A model generated the notes under the pieces. The model worked only from the letters and a program-made list of their open reading frames with translations. It was not told where the DNA came from and searched no databases. The translations under genes were made by a program, and so were the position numbers. A stretch of 64,000 nucleotides of DNA from Anolis sagrei (lineage: Eukaryota; Chordata; Lepidosauria; Squamata; Anolidae). The stretch spans positions 20,272,545 to 20,336,544 of the forward strand of contig NC_090025.1 in the NCBI RefSeq assembly GCF_037176765.1, read 5' to 3'. Below are positions 12,901 through 27,900 of the stretch, one piece after another; position 1 is the stretch's first letter; each line of letters begins with the position of its first letter.

Positions 12901-15900
12901 TACATGAAACTCATTTGTGTTTCATATACATTTTATACAGATGGCCTGAAGGTGGGTTTATACACAACATTTTAAATAATTTTGTGAATGAAACAAAATG
13001 AAAGGGTAGAATGCAAAAGAGGGGGAAAACAATACATGGGATGTTTTATTGGACATCTCAAAACTATCCCTTTATGGTTGCACAGATAATTCCAGGAAAG
13101 AAGTTAATGCGGACTCATAACTTAGGAATGACCTGCTTTCCTATCATTACAGAATTGCAGGGCATCCAAGTGAAACAGATTTTTGCTGGAACATATGTCA
13201 ACTTTGCCACAGTGTTTCGCACACAGGTAGGCTGTTTGTTTATATTGCCTTCAAAACATGTTTATGTAGCACATGGTATTTGTTATAGTGACGGCCTGCT
13301 GCAGTATAATTATTACAGTTTAAGAGCTGAACTGACACAACAGGAGAGGTGGAAAAATGTGCTTTTGGAGGACAAAAAATTGCCAAAATCCATCCCACCT
13401 AGAACAGACACTTTAAATTAATGGAAACTTGTGTAGGTTTTTTTTTTTTTAATTCAGTAGATATACTGTAGTTGGGCTACCAGTTGGATTTAGGCTTTGG
13501 ACTGCAATTTCATGGGGTTGTGCTAATTGGGGATTTGAGGCTTTTTAGTATAAAAGGCAACTTTCCCAAGCTGTTCTGTAGTGTATTGTCGAAGGCTTTC
13601 ATGGCCAGAATCACTGGGTTGTTGTAGGTTTTTTCAGGCTATATGGTAATGCAGGCGAAACGTCAGCAGAAAATGCCTCTAGAACATGACCATATAGCCC
13701 GAAAAAACCTACAACAACCCTGTTCTGTAGTGATTTGTCCACATCTGATATCTCTCTCTTCGCTTCTCCACTGAGTGATATGGAGACAATGATTCCACAT
13801 TGCAAGATGGCTACGGTTGTTGCTCAGATCATATATTTTGCGTCTAAATTTGTATCCATCCATGCTAATACATTCATAAGATAGAATCATAGAAACTAGC
13901 AGTTGAAAAGACAATTGAAATGGAATCGTAGTGCTATTCACTGCACAGTATAATCTCTTGGAGATCTTAGGAGCAGCTATTCACTTTTTAAATCCTTTGC
14001 AGAACCCCCTATTGAACTATGTAAGAAAATAGCATTTTTTTCAAATTACAGAAATGAATTTGAAGTCATATTCATTAGGATGGGGCAGTTTGTTCAGCCT
14101 GCAGATGGTCCTGGGGCAGAATATTGGTACCCATATTATTTACAATTGCCGGTCCATCTCACACTATAAATTAAGGATCTGTGAGTTTAATCTGATGATA
14201 TCTCGAGGTATGGATGATTCCTGTTAAAAACGATAAGGTGAAAGCTCTTCATGTGGCTTTTTCTTTTCAAAGGTTTCTTCATATGGGAATGAAACCCTCT
14301 CTATGGAACCCTTGCCACAGATTAGCCGGCTGGAGGAAATGCAGATGGACATGTGGTTGTCAGCAACTGCAGAAAGTGAAAAGCGGCAGAATGCAAAAAG
14401 GCTGGTGTTCATACTCTTTGTCTTCACAGAGTTTAAGAAACAGGCATGATAGCGAACTTTGGCTTTTCAAATATTTTAGTGCCAAATTCTAGCAACCCCA
14501 GTAGCAAGTAATGAAGGATTGTGGGAGCTCCAGTCCAAAATTCCTAACCAAAGTTCCTAGCAGACTTATAAAACCATAATTATTTTGTGTTGTCGAAGGC
14601 TTTCATGGCTCGAATCACTGGGTTGCTGCAAGTTTTCAGGGCTGTACGGCCATGTTCCAAAAGCATTATCTCTTGACGTTTTGCCTACATCTACAGCAGG
14701 AATCCACAGAGGTTGTTAGTAGTTTACAATCTCTGAGGATGCCTGCCATAGATGTGTGCAAAACATCAGGAGAGAATACTTCTGGAACATGGTCATACAG
14801 CCCAGCAAACTCACAGCAACCCATAATTACTTTTTTTCTGTATGATCTCATGTATTAAAAGTAAAAACTATGCTGCTCTCTCTAAAGCTTTGAGGGTATT
14901 TTTTTTGTTACCCAATATAATTTGTGAGCCACAAACCTTTAAAAAAACAACGTTAAACTGAATTCAGCTAGCCATCTATTTCCACATGTCAACAAGTTCA
15001 ACCAGCCACAGCTTAAATATATTTGGAAGAAATCCCCAAAGGAAACCTTTATTGTGCCATTTTGTATAAGGACTCCATTTCACCACCTCATTGTATATTA
15101 TGTTATTTTAATACCCAAGGACATGTTTATCCATAGGGGGTCCTGGAATCAAAGCCCAACAGATAATTTAACAACTAGCTGGTTTTATCCTGGTGTGCTG
15201 CTAATCTTAGAAACTAGCTGTGTTGTATAAGGTGGACAAATATTTACCAGTCCTGCTCCAGTGTAGATAAACATTTTTTTTTTTGCAACTAAGTGAAATT
15301 ACATTGGCAGTTCTAAAATAATTAGTATCCCAGTCTGGATACACAAGGATTTTCAAGTAAACATTTGGATATGCTATTAAGCATACTTCCATAGTATTAT
15401 GACTTCCAGGCATGTCAGACTTCAACTTCCATGATCCCCCTGTCAGTTGTGCCACGTTCTAGAAGTCTGTGGAATTACTCCCATTTTAGTTCCACCAAGT
15501 ATTATAGGTTTAATGAAAAATAACAAAAATACAATTTGCACAGAAAAAAAGAGGAGAATAAAATCTCCCAGGTCCATATCACAAGCATGATGGTGTGTTC
15601 TGATGGATATTCTTTTTCTTTTCTTTAAAATAGGGAAATAGAAACAATATTTTCATCTTCTTCTTGTTTAACTGCAAGCTTTTTAAAGCAAGGGTAAGTA
15701 GTGTGCTTTTTATGATACAGAAAAAGGGACGGGATGAGATGTCTACAACATCTTAGACAGATTTAAAGCATTTCCTTTCATAAAACTTCAGGAAGGTAAT
15801 TCTTTTTCCCCTTCTAGATCTCCTTTTAAAAGTGGCTGTTGTGTAGCAATCGATCTGGAAAAAGCAAGAAAAGTATTTGAGAAACTTGCAACTAGAGACT

Positions 15901-18900
15901 GGATAGCTGGAAGAGTAAGAATGATTTCTCTTTGCTCTTAACAACTTTATTCATTTCTGTTTGGTGGCTGGTGTGTAGAAGATATGAGAAGTCATAAATA
16001 CTTATGGATAACTAGTTCCATGGCTATCTCCCCCCCCCCCCCCCCCAATAATAAAGGATTAATTACGTTATATGCTCAGCATTCCAAATTTGCTGGAGTT
16101 AAGAGTGCAGAACTCTTTGAAAATGAAGAATTGCAAATAATAACATTGCTTTATTTCAACCTCAGAGATCTCTTCTTTAGGATCTCAATCATGACTATCA
16201 TCAACTTTCACTGGATGTTGACCACAGAATTGCATTACATGACCTAGAACTTCCTAGAGGGTGTTCTCTCTATGAATCTGTAGGTCCTCCATCATGACTT
16301 TATGATCAGCTTTCAGTGGAAGTTGGCCACTGGAGGATCTAGAGCAGTGGTTCCCAGCCTTTTTTTTGACCAGGGACCACTTGACCAGGGACCAATTTGA
16401 CCAGGTACCACGCTCCAACATTAGCACTAAAAAGTGCTAATGCCAACCAGTGGTCACCATCTACTTGCCCACAGAAAACCATATTTAAGAAGTTTCAGCA
16501 CTATAAGAGGGTTTTGCAAGACCAGTCGCTCTCGTTGCAGCTGTGTAGTAATGGTGAGGCCGCAGACTATATTTTAGTTCTTGCAGACTACTGCAAGAAC
16601 CACTGATGTAGAGATCCCTGGAGAGAGCGTTTTCATCAAATCCACAAAAAATCTGCAAATGTGGAGGGCCAACTGTAACACAATTGTGGCTTAACAAGTG
16701 ATTGCTGCAGTCCTAGCTATAACTTTGTTGATACTCTTTTAGGTGCAGGTTTGAGGTTGTACCATAAGGAAGAGGGAAATATCATATGGCCTTGTAATGC
16801 TGCCTTATTCTTGGTCATAGAACTGTGTTCTATAACACCTGTTTCACAAGCCCAAAATAACTAAACATTGTAGGAAGAAAAGTACTTTTTAAATTGTCAA
16901 AGGCTTTCATAACTGGAATCACTAGAGTGTTGTGTGGTTTCTGGTCTGTATAGCTGTGTTCTAGCAGCATGTTTTATCTGCATCTGTGACTGGCATCTTC
17001 AGAAAATGCAGGTGAAATGTCAGGAGAAAATGCGGCTAGATCACAGCCATAGAGACCAGAAACTACACAACATCCCTGTATATTTTAACAAATTATTATT
17101 TTTTGGTCATAATGATTTGCCAAGATAGTTACAGGATTGACTTCTAGAGAAGAGAAATCTTCTGATGTGGTTCTGTTCCTTTTTGTGATTTGGCTCCAGA
17201 CTTTGAAAAAGTTTAAGTATGGACTGCCGCTCTTGAACATTATGTGGCCAGCATAATTTCTAAGTCTTGGAATTTTATTTATGTCAGAAGTATTTATAAT
17301 ATTTTGCTTTTCCCATTCCATAGGACTCAAGGTGGCTGACATTTCATTTAATGAAGTAGACATAAAAAAAATGGAGCCAAAATGTTTCACAGCCGAGAAC
17401 AATGCTTCCCATACTCTAGTTCTCCACATGCTTTGGACTCCTGGAAGCCTCAGCTGCCTTGGCCACTGAACAGGAAATATGGGAGCTAATATAGAAAATC
17501 CTGGAAGACTACAGTTTGGGAAACACTGGTCTAGAACCAATGCATAAAATGAAACAGAATGATAGTCATGCCGGGTGGGAAATTCTGGGAATGACAATCT
17601 AAAAATGCTTTCCCAAGCATTCCAGGTTTCCCCTGACCAGGCCCGTAGCCAGGGTTTCGATGGGGGGGGGGAGGGGCTGAGGTTTTTTTTGGGGGGGGGG
17701 GCTGAGTCTGAGTGAAAGAGGGTCTACCCTAGCAAATCTTTTGTATCATTACCCCAATACCCCCATGCATATGGGATATATTGAGTATGGTGATCAGATC
17801 ATGATATGAATAACATATCAGTTTAAATAATGCACCATGAGAATTTCGGGGGGGGGGGGGGGGCTGAAGCCCTTCAAGCCCCTCCCCCCCCCCCCCCCCC
17901 GGCTACATGCCTGCACCTGACATTAAGTCTAATCGTGTCTCATCTCAGTTTCTAAGCTGAAGTGCTGGAATTGTCCATAGACATCTCCAAGGTCATGTGG
18001 CCAGCATGATTGCATGGAGTGCCATTCCTCTCTCGCCAAGGCGATATCTATTGATCTACTCACATTTGCATGTTTTCAAACTGCTAGGCTGGCAGAAGCT
18101 GGGCCTAACAGCAGGAGCTCACCCTGCTCCCCAGATTCAAACTGCCAGCCTTTCGGTCAGCAAGTTCAGCTGGCCAATGGTTTAACCCACTGTGCCACAA
18201 GGTGGCCATTCCAAGCTTAGGTCGAATATTTTTTTAAAAGTATATGTGTTTGTGTTGTGTTGTGTTCTGTGCTCATCTAAATGTATTGTTTTTTTTTAAA
18301 TTGGCTATAGATCTCTTTCTGCCTGTTGAACTACCTGATTCCAGCCCTTCCGCTGAATTCTCCTCACCAAGAAGCCCTTTCGATCTTCCTGCTGCTGCCT
18401 GAGTGTTCTGCAGCCCTTGAAGCCCAGAAAATGCAGTCTTTGGCCCTTCCTTTTGCAAAAGCAGTTCTAGGCTTAAGCAAGCGCTCTTCCGAAATTTTAG
18501 GTAAGTGTGGAAAGAAGGAGAAAGCAGACAACGTATTCCAATTTCTTTGCCTTTACTCGTGTTAATTAAGATAATGTAGTCCTAGGCTTCCAAAGAGTTT
18601 TTGGATCAGGCTAAGGCAGTGTTTCTCAACCTTCTGAATGCCGTGGCCCCTTAATACAGTGCCTCAGGTTGTGGTGACCCCCAATCATAAAATTATTTTT
18701 GTTGCTACTTCATAACTGTAATTTTGCTACTGTTATGCATCATAATGTAAATATCTGATATACAGGATGAGTTTTCATTCACTGGACCAAATATGGCACA
18801 AAGACCCAATATGCCCCAATTTGAATATTGGTAGTGTTGGGGGGGATTGATTTTGTCATTTGGGAGTTGTAGTTGCTGGGATTTATTTTTCACCTACACT

Positions 18901-21900
18901 CAAAGAGCATTTTGAACTCCACCAACGATCAAATCGAATGAATCCTGCCACATAGAACTCTCAAGACCTAGAGAAAATACTGGAAAGGTTTGGTAGGCAT
19001 TGACCTTGAGTTCTGAAGTTGTAGTTTACCTACCTCCAGAGAGCACTATGGACTCAAACAATGAAGAATCAGGGCCAAACTTGGCATAAATACTCAATAT
19101 ACCCAAGTGTGGACACTGGTGGGGTTTGGGGAAAATAGACCTTGACAGTTGGGAGTTGTAGTTGCTGGGAATTATAATTCACCTACAATCAAAAAGCATT
19201 CTGAACCCCGCCAATGATAGAATTGGGCCAAAATTCCCACACAGAACCCTCATAGCCAACAGAAAATACTGTTTTTTTATGGTCACTGGCAATCCCTCTG
19301 ACACCCCCTCGCGACCCCTCCCCCAGGGGTCCCAACCCCCAAGTTGAGAAGCACTGGGCTAAGGCTTTGGATCAGGATAGCAAAAAAGGCACTAAGAAAA
19401 ACTAACATGTCTCCTAAGTTCTTGTTCCACATGTCTAGAAATATCAACAGTAATGTCTTTCTATATATTGTTTTTTCAAGAAGGGAAAAAATAAATATTT
19501 TTATTGTTTTTTCCCCCAGAAAACTATTGGTCTTTGCTGCCAACCTCATGTTTTGACCAAATAGTTCAGATGCTTAACAAAGCTGTGAAATCTCAGCTGT
19601 CCTATTACCATTTCTTCCCGCAATGCCAAGAAGTTATTCCACTTCTCAAAGTACTTAAAAAATTGTACAAGGTAAGCATGTGGGGATCTTGTCCATGGTA
19701 AACGAAAGCCATCACTGTTTATAAACACGAATATTTGTTGCTCTTCAAGGTAAACAAGAAGGCAGACTACAAGCTTCAGATAAGAAACTTCTACATCAAT
19801 GAAATCAATCAAATAATTAATACCTTTGGAGACTTAGCAAGGTGGCATGTACAGAAGATACACCCAGTAAGTATTACTGCTTTGTTTATTCTCCAGGCTT
19901 AGAATTAAATGAGAGTAGCAAAGTTTATGTAGTTTCTATAAAATCAATAACATTCAGAAACACACTGTTGGTTTTGGAGAACACATTGCTTTGGTCAGTT
20001 AAAAAAGCTTTTGGGAGCAATACTTGAAAAGATATCTGTGACATGCCTCTAGAACATGGCTCTATAGCCCGAAAAAACCCACAAGAACCTAGATATCTGT
20101 GACAGTTTGGAGAGTAGATGAAAGCAAGACTGGATAAGAATTAGGCAACTTGTGGCCTTGCAGATCTTGCTGGACTGCAACTTATACCATCCTTCACCAC
20201 TGGCAAGATTGACTAGGAATGGATTGATGGGATATGGATGATGGCATATGGCACATTTTTGCATTAGAATAGAGATTTATGAGCAAAGAAATGTGAGAGG
20301 ACTCCGATAAAGCATTCCTTTCTTCATTGCATACAAATATTCACAACTAATTTTATGTTAATTTCTTAACGAATATGCATAACATAGTTGTCTTCAATGA
20401 TCTTTGTCATAATCAATCAACAGAGCTTTTTGTGTAAATACACAAGGTTATACATTCCTGTTCATATTGCTGTACTTTAGAAAAAAATACCACTTTAGAA
20501 ACTTTTTTCAGGAGCTTCTTTTCTCCATTCTACAAAATGCTAAGAATTAAAGGTTGATTGATTCCTTATATAGGGAAGTAGGGTTTTTTAATTCACAAAT
20601 TTTATGTAACAATTACAACAACTATCATGGTATTGTCGAAGGCTTTCATGGTTGGAATCACTGGGTTGTTGAAGGTTTTTTTGGGCTATATGGCCATGGT
20701 CTAGAGGCATTATTTCCTGACATTTCGCCTGCATCTATGGCAAGCATCCTCACCTCACTACCTCTGAGGATGCTTGCCATAGATGCAGGCGAAACGTCAG
20801 GAGAGAATGCCTCTAGACCATGGCCATATAGCCCGAAAAAACCTACAACAACCCAACAACTATCATGTTTTTTCGATTCTAAGACGCCATTGATTGTAAT
20901 TTCATTACCACTAACAGAAGAAATGATTTATATATAAGAAAAGTATCAGTGAATCTAAGGCCCCTTCCAAACACCTGAATAAAATCCCACATTTTCTGCT
21001 TTGAACTGGAATATATGGCAGTGTGGACTCCCGATAACCCAGTTCAAAGCAGATTTTGTGGGATTTTCTGCCTTGATATCCTGGGTGTTATCAAGGGCCC
21101 TAAGACAGGGGTCCTCAAACTAAGGCCCGGAGGCCGGATATGGCCCTCCAAGGTCATTTACCTGGCCCTCGCTCAGGGTCAACCTAAGTCTGAAATGACT
21201 TGAAAGCATACTACTACAACAACAATGACAACAACCCTATCTCATCAGCCAAAAGCAGGCCCACACTTCCCATTGAAATACCAATAAGTTTATATTTGTT
21301 AAAATTGTTCTTCATTTTAATTATTATATTGCCTTTACATATTTTTTGCACTGCAAATAAGATATGTGCAGTGTGCATAGCAATTTATTCATGTTTTTTC
21401 AAATTATAATCCGGTCCTCCAACAGTTTGAGGGACTGTGACCTGGCCCTCTGTTTAAAAGGTTTGAGGACACCATCTTAGAGATGTTTTTGTAGAGAGAA
21501 AATGTGTCTTAGAATTGATGAAATAGGGTGTCAGCTGTGGTCAACTCTATTTTTTGAGCAGAGCTATAAACCAGAGCTTTCCAAACTTATATTCTGCAAC
21601 ACATTACTGTGTCAGCTGCAGTGTAATAGGTGTGTCACTCAAACATAATGAGAAACCTATGTGAAAAAAGCAATACCAACTTGCATGCATAGTATTAGTA
21701 ATATTATTAGTATTGGCAACATATGGTTACTCATAAATGACAAAACACTTGGAAATGTATGTTACTCTCTTACAAATCATACATTTTAAAAATATATAAA
21801 TGAAAGGTTTTCATGAATCATAGAATCATAGAATCAAAGAGTTGGAAGAGACCTCATGGGCCATCCAGTCCAACCCCCTGCCAAGAAGCAGGAATATTGC

Positions 21901-24900
21901 ATTCAAATCACCCCTGACAGATGGCCATCCAGCCTCTGCTTAAAAGCTTCCAAGGAAGGAGCCTCCACCACACTCCGGGGCAGAGAGTTCCACTGCTGAA
22001 CGGCTCTCACAGTCAGGAAGTTCTTCCTCATGTTCAGATGGAATCTCCTCTCTTGTAGTTTGAAGCCATTGTTCCGCGTCCTAGTCTGCAAGGAAGCAGA
22101 AAACAAGCTTGCTCCCTCCTCTCTGTGGCTTCCTCTCACATATTTATACATGGCTATCATATCTCCTCTCAGCCTTCTCTTCTTCAGGCTAAACATGCCC
22201 AGTTCCCTAAGCCGCTCCTTGTAGGGCTTGTTCTCCAGACCCTTGATCATTTTAGTCGCCCTCCTCTGGACACATTCCAGCTTGTCAATATCTCTCTTGA
22301 ATTGTGGCGCCCAGAATTGGACACAATATTCCAGGTGTGGTCTAACCAAAGCAGAATAGAGGGGTAGCATTACTTCCTTAGATCTAGACACTATGCTCCT
22401 ATTGATGCAGGCCAAAATCCCATTGGCTTTTTTTGCCGCCACATCACATTGTTGGCTCATGTTTAACTTGTTGTCCACGAGGACTCCAAGATCTTTTTCA
22501 CACGTACTGCTCTCGAGCCAGGCATCCCCCATTCTGTATCTTTGCATTTCATTTTTCCTGCCAAAGTGGAGTATCTTGCATTTGTCACTGTTGAACTTCA
22601 TTTTGTTAGTTTTGGCCCATCTCTCTAATCTGTCAAGATGTGACAGAGATGTGTTGCGTCCCCATACATTTTGTTATTGCAATTTATATATGTGTCTGAA
22701 TCTCTTCTAAAGTCTTGGTTTAACCACTGGTTTGCTAGTAAAATTGAATTACTGTGTTGTGAAATGATGCATGTCTAAAACATATATTACTAACATGAAA
22801 AGTTTGGAAAGCTCTGCTATAAACCTTTGAAAACTTTTATTTTCTGAACTAAATAGAGTCAGTCTGCACCTTATAGGTAAGGAGTCGAACCATTGTCTTT
22901 TAGAGTCCTAGTCCAGCATTCAAGGCACTGCATCACACTGGCTTGCAGTCCATTTAAATTATTAGTTTAAAAAGTTGTAAGCATATTTTTCCCCTCTACA
23001 GAATCCAGAAACATGTCCCGTTTCTCTTTGTTGCTTTCCTTTTGTTTACAATCTACTGACCAAGATGGAGATTTTTGCCATGGAGGCCATTTTCAATCAA
23101 GAGGTAAGATGCACTGGGATTTCTGCAAGACTTCTGCAAAAAATTGTATTTTACGTATGTTTGGAGCAGAAAGGGGCAAAGCATTATTCAGTACTATTTG
23201 TCTGGAAAACAGTAAACTGTTTTCTCTGCAGAAAGACAATGTACATAGTTTGCATACTGCAAAAAATTGTCCACTGCAGGATTCTCTTCTTCTCGGTTGT
23301 CAACTCCTCAAAAAACAATTTTCAACATCTAAAACTATTTTTCCAATACTGCTCTCACCTCCCCAAGTTTACAGTTTGGCTGCCAAGTGTGAATCCCTTG
23401 CAGTCTTTTCCAGGGGAGTGATAGCAACTTAGAAGTAAGGTTCTCCTGTCACTTTTAAGCAATGTTGAACTACATTTCCTCCCAGATCTTCTTTAACCTC
23501 TCTCTCTCTCTCTCTCACTCTCTCTCTATCTATCTATCTGTCTATCGAAATAAAATTGCAAACAATTTAGACAGAGGGAAATTAATTGTGAACTGTTCTG
23601 TCATCATGACAATCACTTTCTAAAAAAGGTGGGCAGAGCTTGGGGAAAACTATAATTTTTGGGGTGCCCTGCAAACCATCTAACTCAGATAGAAATTCTA
23701 GACGTTGTATTTCAGAAAATTAATATCTTCAAGCTCTGAAGGTGGGTTTGCAATCCATGAAACACATGCTACAATTGTTCTCTTAGGGCCCTTCCACACA
23801 GTCATATAACCCAGAATATCAAGGCAGAAAATCCCACAATAGCTGCTTTGAACTGGGTTATCTCAGTCCACACTGCTATATATTCCAGTTCACAGCAGAT
23901 ATTGTGGGCTTTCCTGCCTTGATATTCTGGGTTATATGGCTGTGTAGAAGGACCCTAAGTGTATTATAGCAGGAATAATTAAGATTCCCATTGCATTTTA
24001 AAAACTAGCTTACCTATTCCTTTGGAAATCGCTCCTTATATTCCTCCAGTCAATGAAGGCTGCTGCCCAACATACAATCATGCTGAATCGATTGCAGAGC
24101 AGTAGTGGACTCCCCAAGTTGCCCGTCTTTCTTTTGAAAGTGCGTCGCCAGAATCTTGTTGAAAACACTTTGCACAAACTGAGTCATGTGGAGGATATCT
24201 CTCTCAAGATGCAACTGTTGGTAAGTTGATGAAAGCTGGTCATATTATGAAATGTTGTTGCATGATATCAATCTTTAGAACTGGCTTAACAATTAGGATG
24301 ATAAGCATATACTGGCAATCCCCAAGTTACAAACATCCAACTCACAAATGACACATAGTTAAGAACAGGAGTGAGACAACAGGAAGTGGGAGAAATCTAC
24401 CCTTTGGAAGGGAAATTCACTCCTGGCAGAATTATGGGGAAAAGGTGTCTCCACTGAAGCTTTATCCCATATCCTTGTTTCCTTGTTTCCGCAACAAGCC
24501 AGTTCTTTTTTAAAATCCAATCCAGAAAGTGAGGTACAATCTTCTGAATATGGGCAGACAGCAAAACAAATGCTACAGGGGTGTTAACTCTTCCCTATGC
24601 TATCCAAAGCTACAAAATAAATATTTATGGTTGGAGTTACACTTTAAAAAGTACCTGTTCCCACTTACAAACAAATTCAACTTAAGTACAAATCCACAGA
24701 ACCCTTCTTGTTTGTAACTTGGGTACTGCCTGTACCGTCTTGAGTTCTTCCTCAAGCAGAAAGATGGAATATTATTTAAATTCCTGCATGCATGTTTGCA
24801 TGTGTACATATATATACTACTTTGGCTTGCTCAGCAGGCTTTGAACTGAGTAGACCTCAATAATTTGCAGGATGAGTTAGACTTGGGCCAGTCAGTTATG

Positions 24901-27900
24901 GATCCAGAGCAGCATATAACTTTGTTCAAATGTGACATTTTTGTTCAGTGGTTCTCAACCTTTTTTTTTGACCAGGGACCACTTTGACCAGGCATCACTC
25001 TCCAACATTAGTACCAAAAGAATTACAAATTAGTTTTTGACCGACTTTAGATTCGGTTTGGTTATTTGGGGTGCTGATTCAGAAAACTGCATTGGATAGA
25101 CCACATCAACACTAGTTTCTGATACAGAACATATGCCATCCAGTAGTCACCATCTGCTCGCCACAGAAAACCATATTTAATAATCTAGAGCTGATGTGGT
25201 AGTGGTAATCTTTCCCCTTCCAACATCCCAGTTGCCTCGGCACTATAAGAGGATTTCACGAGACCAGTCGCTCTTCTGGTTTTGAGGCAACAGTGTAGTA
25301 ATTTTGAGGTCATGGACCATATTTTTGTTCTTGTGGAACACAGGTAGGAACTAGAGAGGTCCTAGAGATTCCTAGAGTGGTGTTAAAAAAAGCCTTTTTA
25401 TTCATGTTATTCCAGTGAAGGCGGAGAGCTAAGATCCTCCCTTACAAATAGGCACTTTCCATGCCATTGGGAAGCCAAGATTTCCCTCCTTTCTGTGGGG
25501 TTCAAAACACTTGTCTTTATTTTTTCCTTACAGGTTGAATTCGAAGGAGAGATGGCTAGATTTGAAGCTGGAGGGGTTCTTTTGGAATTTTTTTCACATC
25601 TTTTTGAGGATATGGTGCAGCCAGACTATGGGATGTTTATGTATCCTCATCCAAGTTCTCCGATGTGGTTTTGTACCAGGGTGAGTTTCAGTGACTTGTG
25701 GTCAGTCCAGATGAACTCCTAGGGTATTCAAGATTTCACCTATTACAATTTCCTCACCTTTCCAACATGTCTGCCTCACTCTGACCATGATCATTCAACA
25801 GGTATCCATAAGTCATACATTGGCTCTCAGGTATCTTGACCTCTTTTGCTGGCAAGACTTTTATACATCTACCTCCTGTTGCCTTTTGGGTTCCCCAACA
25901 CATTTTGATATCACTGTTTCATGCTTTTTGCCTTTCCTGTTGAAATTCAGTTGTTAGTATTCAATTCAAAATTAACTGCATCTAGTGGGATTGGGAGCTC
26001 CCCTTATCCTACAACTTATCCTACCCTTTTGATTATAATTCATAGAGTTTTCAACATGGTAACATTTGAAAGTGGTGCCTTTTTCTAAGATCCTAGACAA
26101 ATCCTGCTGATCACAATGGACATTGCAACTCAAAAACAATGGTTTGTGTTGGCCATAGGAACATGGAACTATTTCATGTTATTGTATGTTTTTTCTCTCT
26201 TGCAGAAAAAAGTAGCCAAGAATAAATATTACTTTTTTGGGATCCTCTGTGGCCTTGCCATGTTCAATAGAGTCATTGCCTATGTGCCTTTCCCACTTGC
26301 TGCTTTTAAAAAACTGCTTGACAAGAAACCCACCCTTGAGGACTTAAAAGAACTGGACCCTGTACTTGGGAGGTAAATGGTTTATGTTATTTCCATCAAT
26401 AAGTCTATATATCCAGCCTTCATAGGCCTAGGTTGACTAGACCAACTAGTTCTATCTGCATAGATGTGGGCAAAGTTCACAACAGGTTCTGTATGCATTT
26501 CTCAGTTCTCCTCTCCTATAGTAATGAGTCTTAACTTTTCTCAGATAAAATGCACAAATACATTCTAGAATCAAGGATGTGAATAGATCCTTGCTAGCAT
26601 GTTGATCCTAAAATACTCTTTTGAATGGGGATTGTGCTCTTCTTCTTTCCAATTGGGCAGTAGATGCCTTAAAATAATTTTATCTTAGTGGCCAGTAGAA
26701 CTTTCCCCAAGTTATGACTGTGTTGGAGTTGGTTGACAAGCCCTTTAACAGGCACTTTATGGACCAAGGAAAGGTCACACTACTCTCTGCTTCAAACAAG
26801 CTAGGAACACAATCATTTGTTGAGCCTGGGGAGGCCCTGCCCTCAATTCCACCATCATCACAAATGCAACTGGTGGGGATGAGAGACAGGGCCTTCTCAG
26901 TGGTGACCCCTTGTCTGTGGAACTCTCTTCCTAGTAACATCAGATTGGCACCATCCCTCCTGTCTTTTAGAAAAAAAACCTCAGAGCCTCATTATGGGAT
27001 CAAGCATTCGAATTACAGGGACAAAAAGTGAGGTACAATCTTCTGAACGGGCAGACAGCAAAGCAAACACTACAGGGGTGTTAACCTTTCCCTAAGCTAT
27101 CAATATTTATTTATAGCTGGAGTTATATTTAAAAAGTTATCTGTTCCGCTTTACATCCAAATTTAACTTAAGAACTCACCTACAGAACGTATCATGTTTG
27201 TAACTTGGGGACTGCCTGTACTGGTTAAAAATACATGTTGTAATTGTTTTCTGTTTGTTAACCAGGAGTTTGCAGACAGTTCTTGACTATGAATGTGATG
27301 ACATTGAAGAAAACTTTCAGCTGTGCTTCTCTGTAAGTGCCTCCACAACATTTGTGATTCTGTTCCCCAACTACTGTCCCTCTTCAAATGATAACCCTTT
27401 AAGTTAAGATCTTTAGATCCACATGAAACTGAGGCCAGCAAGATCATGAAAATTGGGCAAGTGTTTACCTGGTATTTGCAAATTTATTTTAAAACAGTTC
27501 TTGTTTTCTTTGAAAGAATCCCAGTTTAAACAGACACACTGACATTAACTTCCAAAAATTCTAAGAACGAAAGTATCAAATCAACTCATTAATGTTCGTA
27601 ATAATGACTAAATAAACAGCTTTGCTTTCAGTTGAGAGTCAAAAAGTCTAATGGTTGAGGTCTTCATGATCTCAATGAAGAGACTGCTCAACATAATGCC
27701 TTATCAGATAAGGTCCTCTTTTGTTTTAATTTATACCACAAACCAGTTCTTGAGTTCTATCTCAGAAAAAAGTGGAATATAAATCAAATTAATAACTAAG
27801 GCAGTGTTTCTCAACCTTCCTAATGCTGCGACCCCTTAATGCAGTTCCTCATATTGTGGTGATCCTCAACCATAAAATTATTTCTGTTGCTACTCATAAC

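Noticed and set aside
17085-17597. 170-codon minus-strand open frame in HERC6 intron 11
   Set aside because: No recognisable domain, no splice or start context, overlaps intron and old repeat sequence.
23013-23432. 139- and 118-codon frames around HERC6 exon 15
   Set aside because: They run off the exon into the intron; the splice donor at 23104 and the family alignment end the coding part at 23103.
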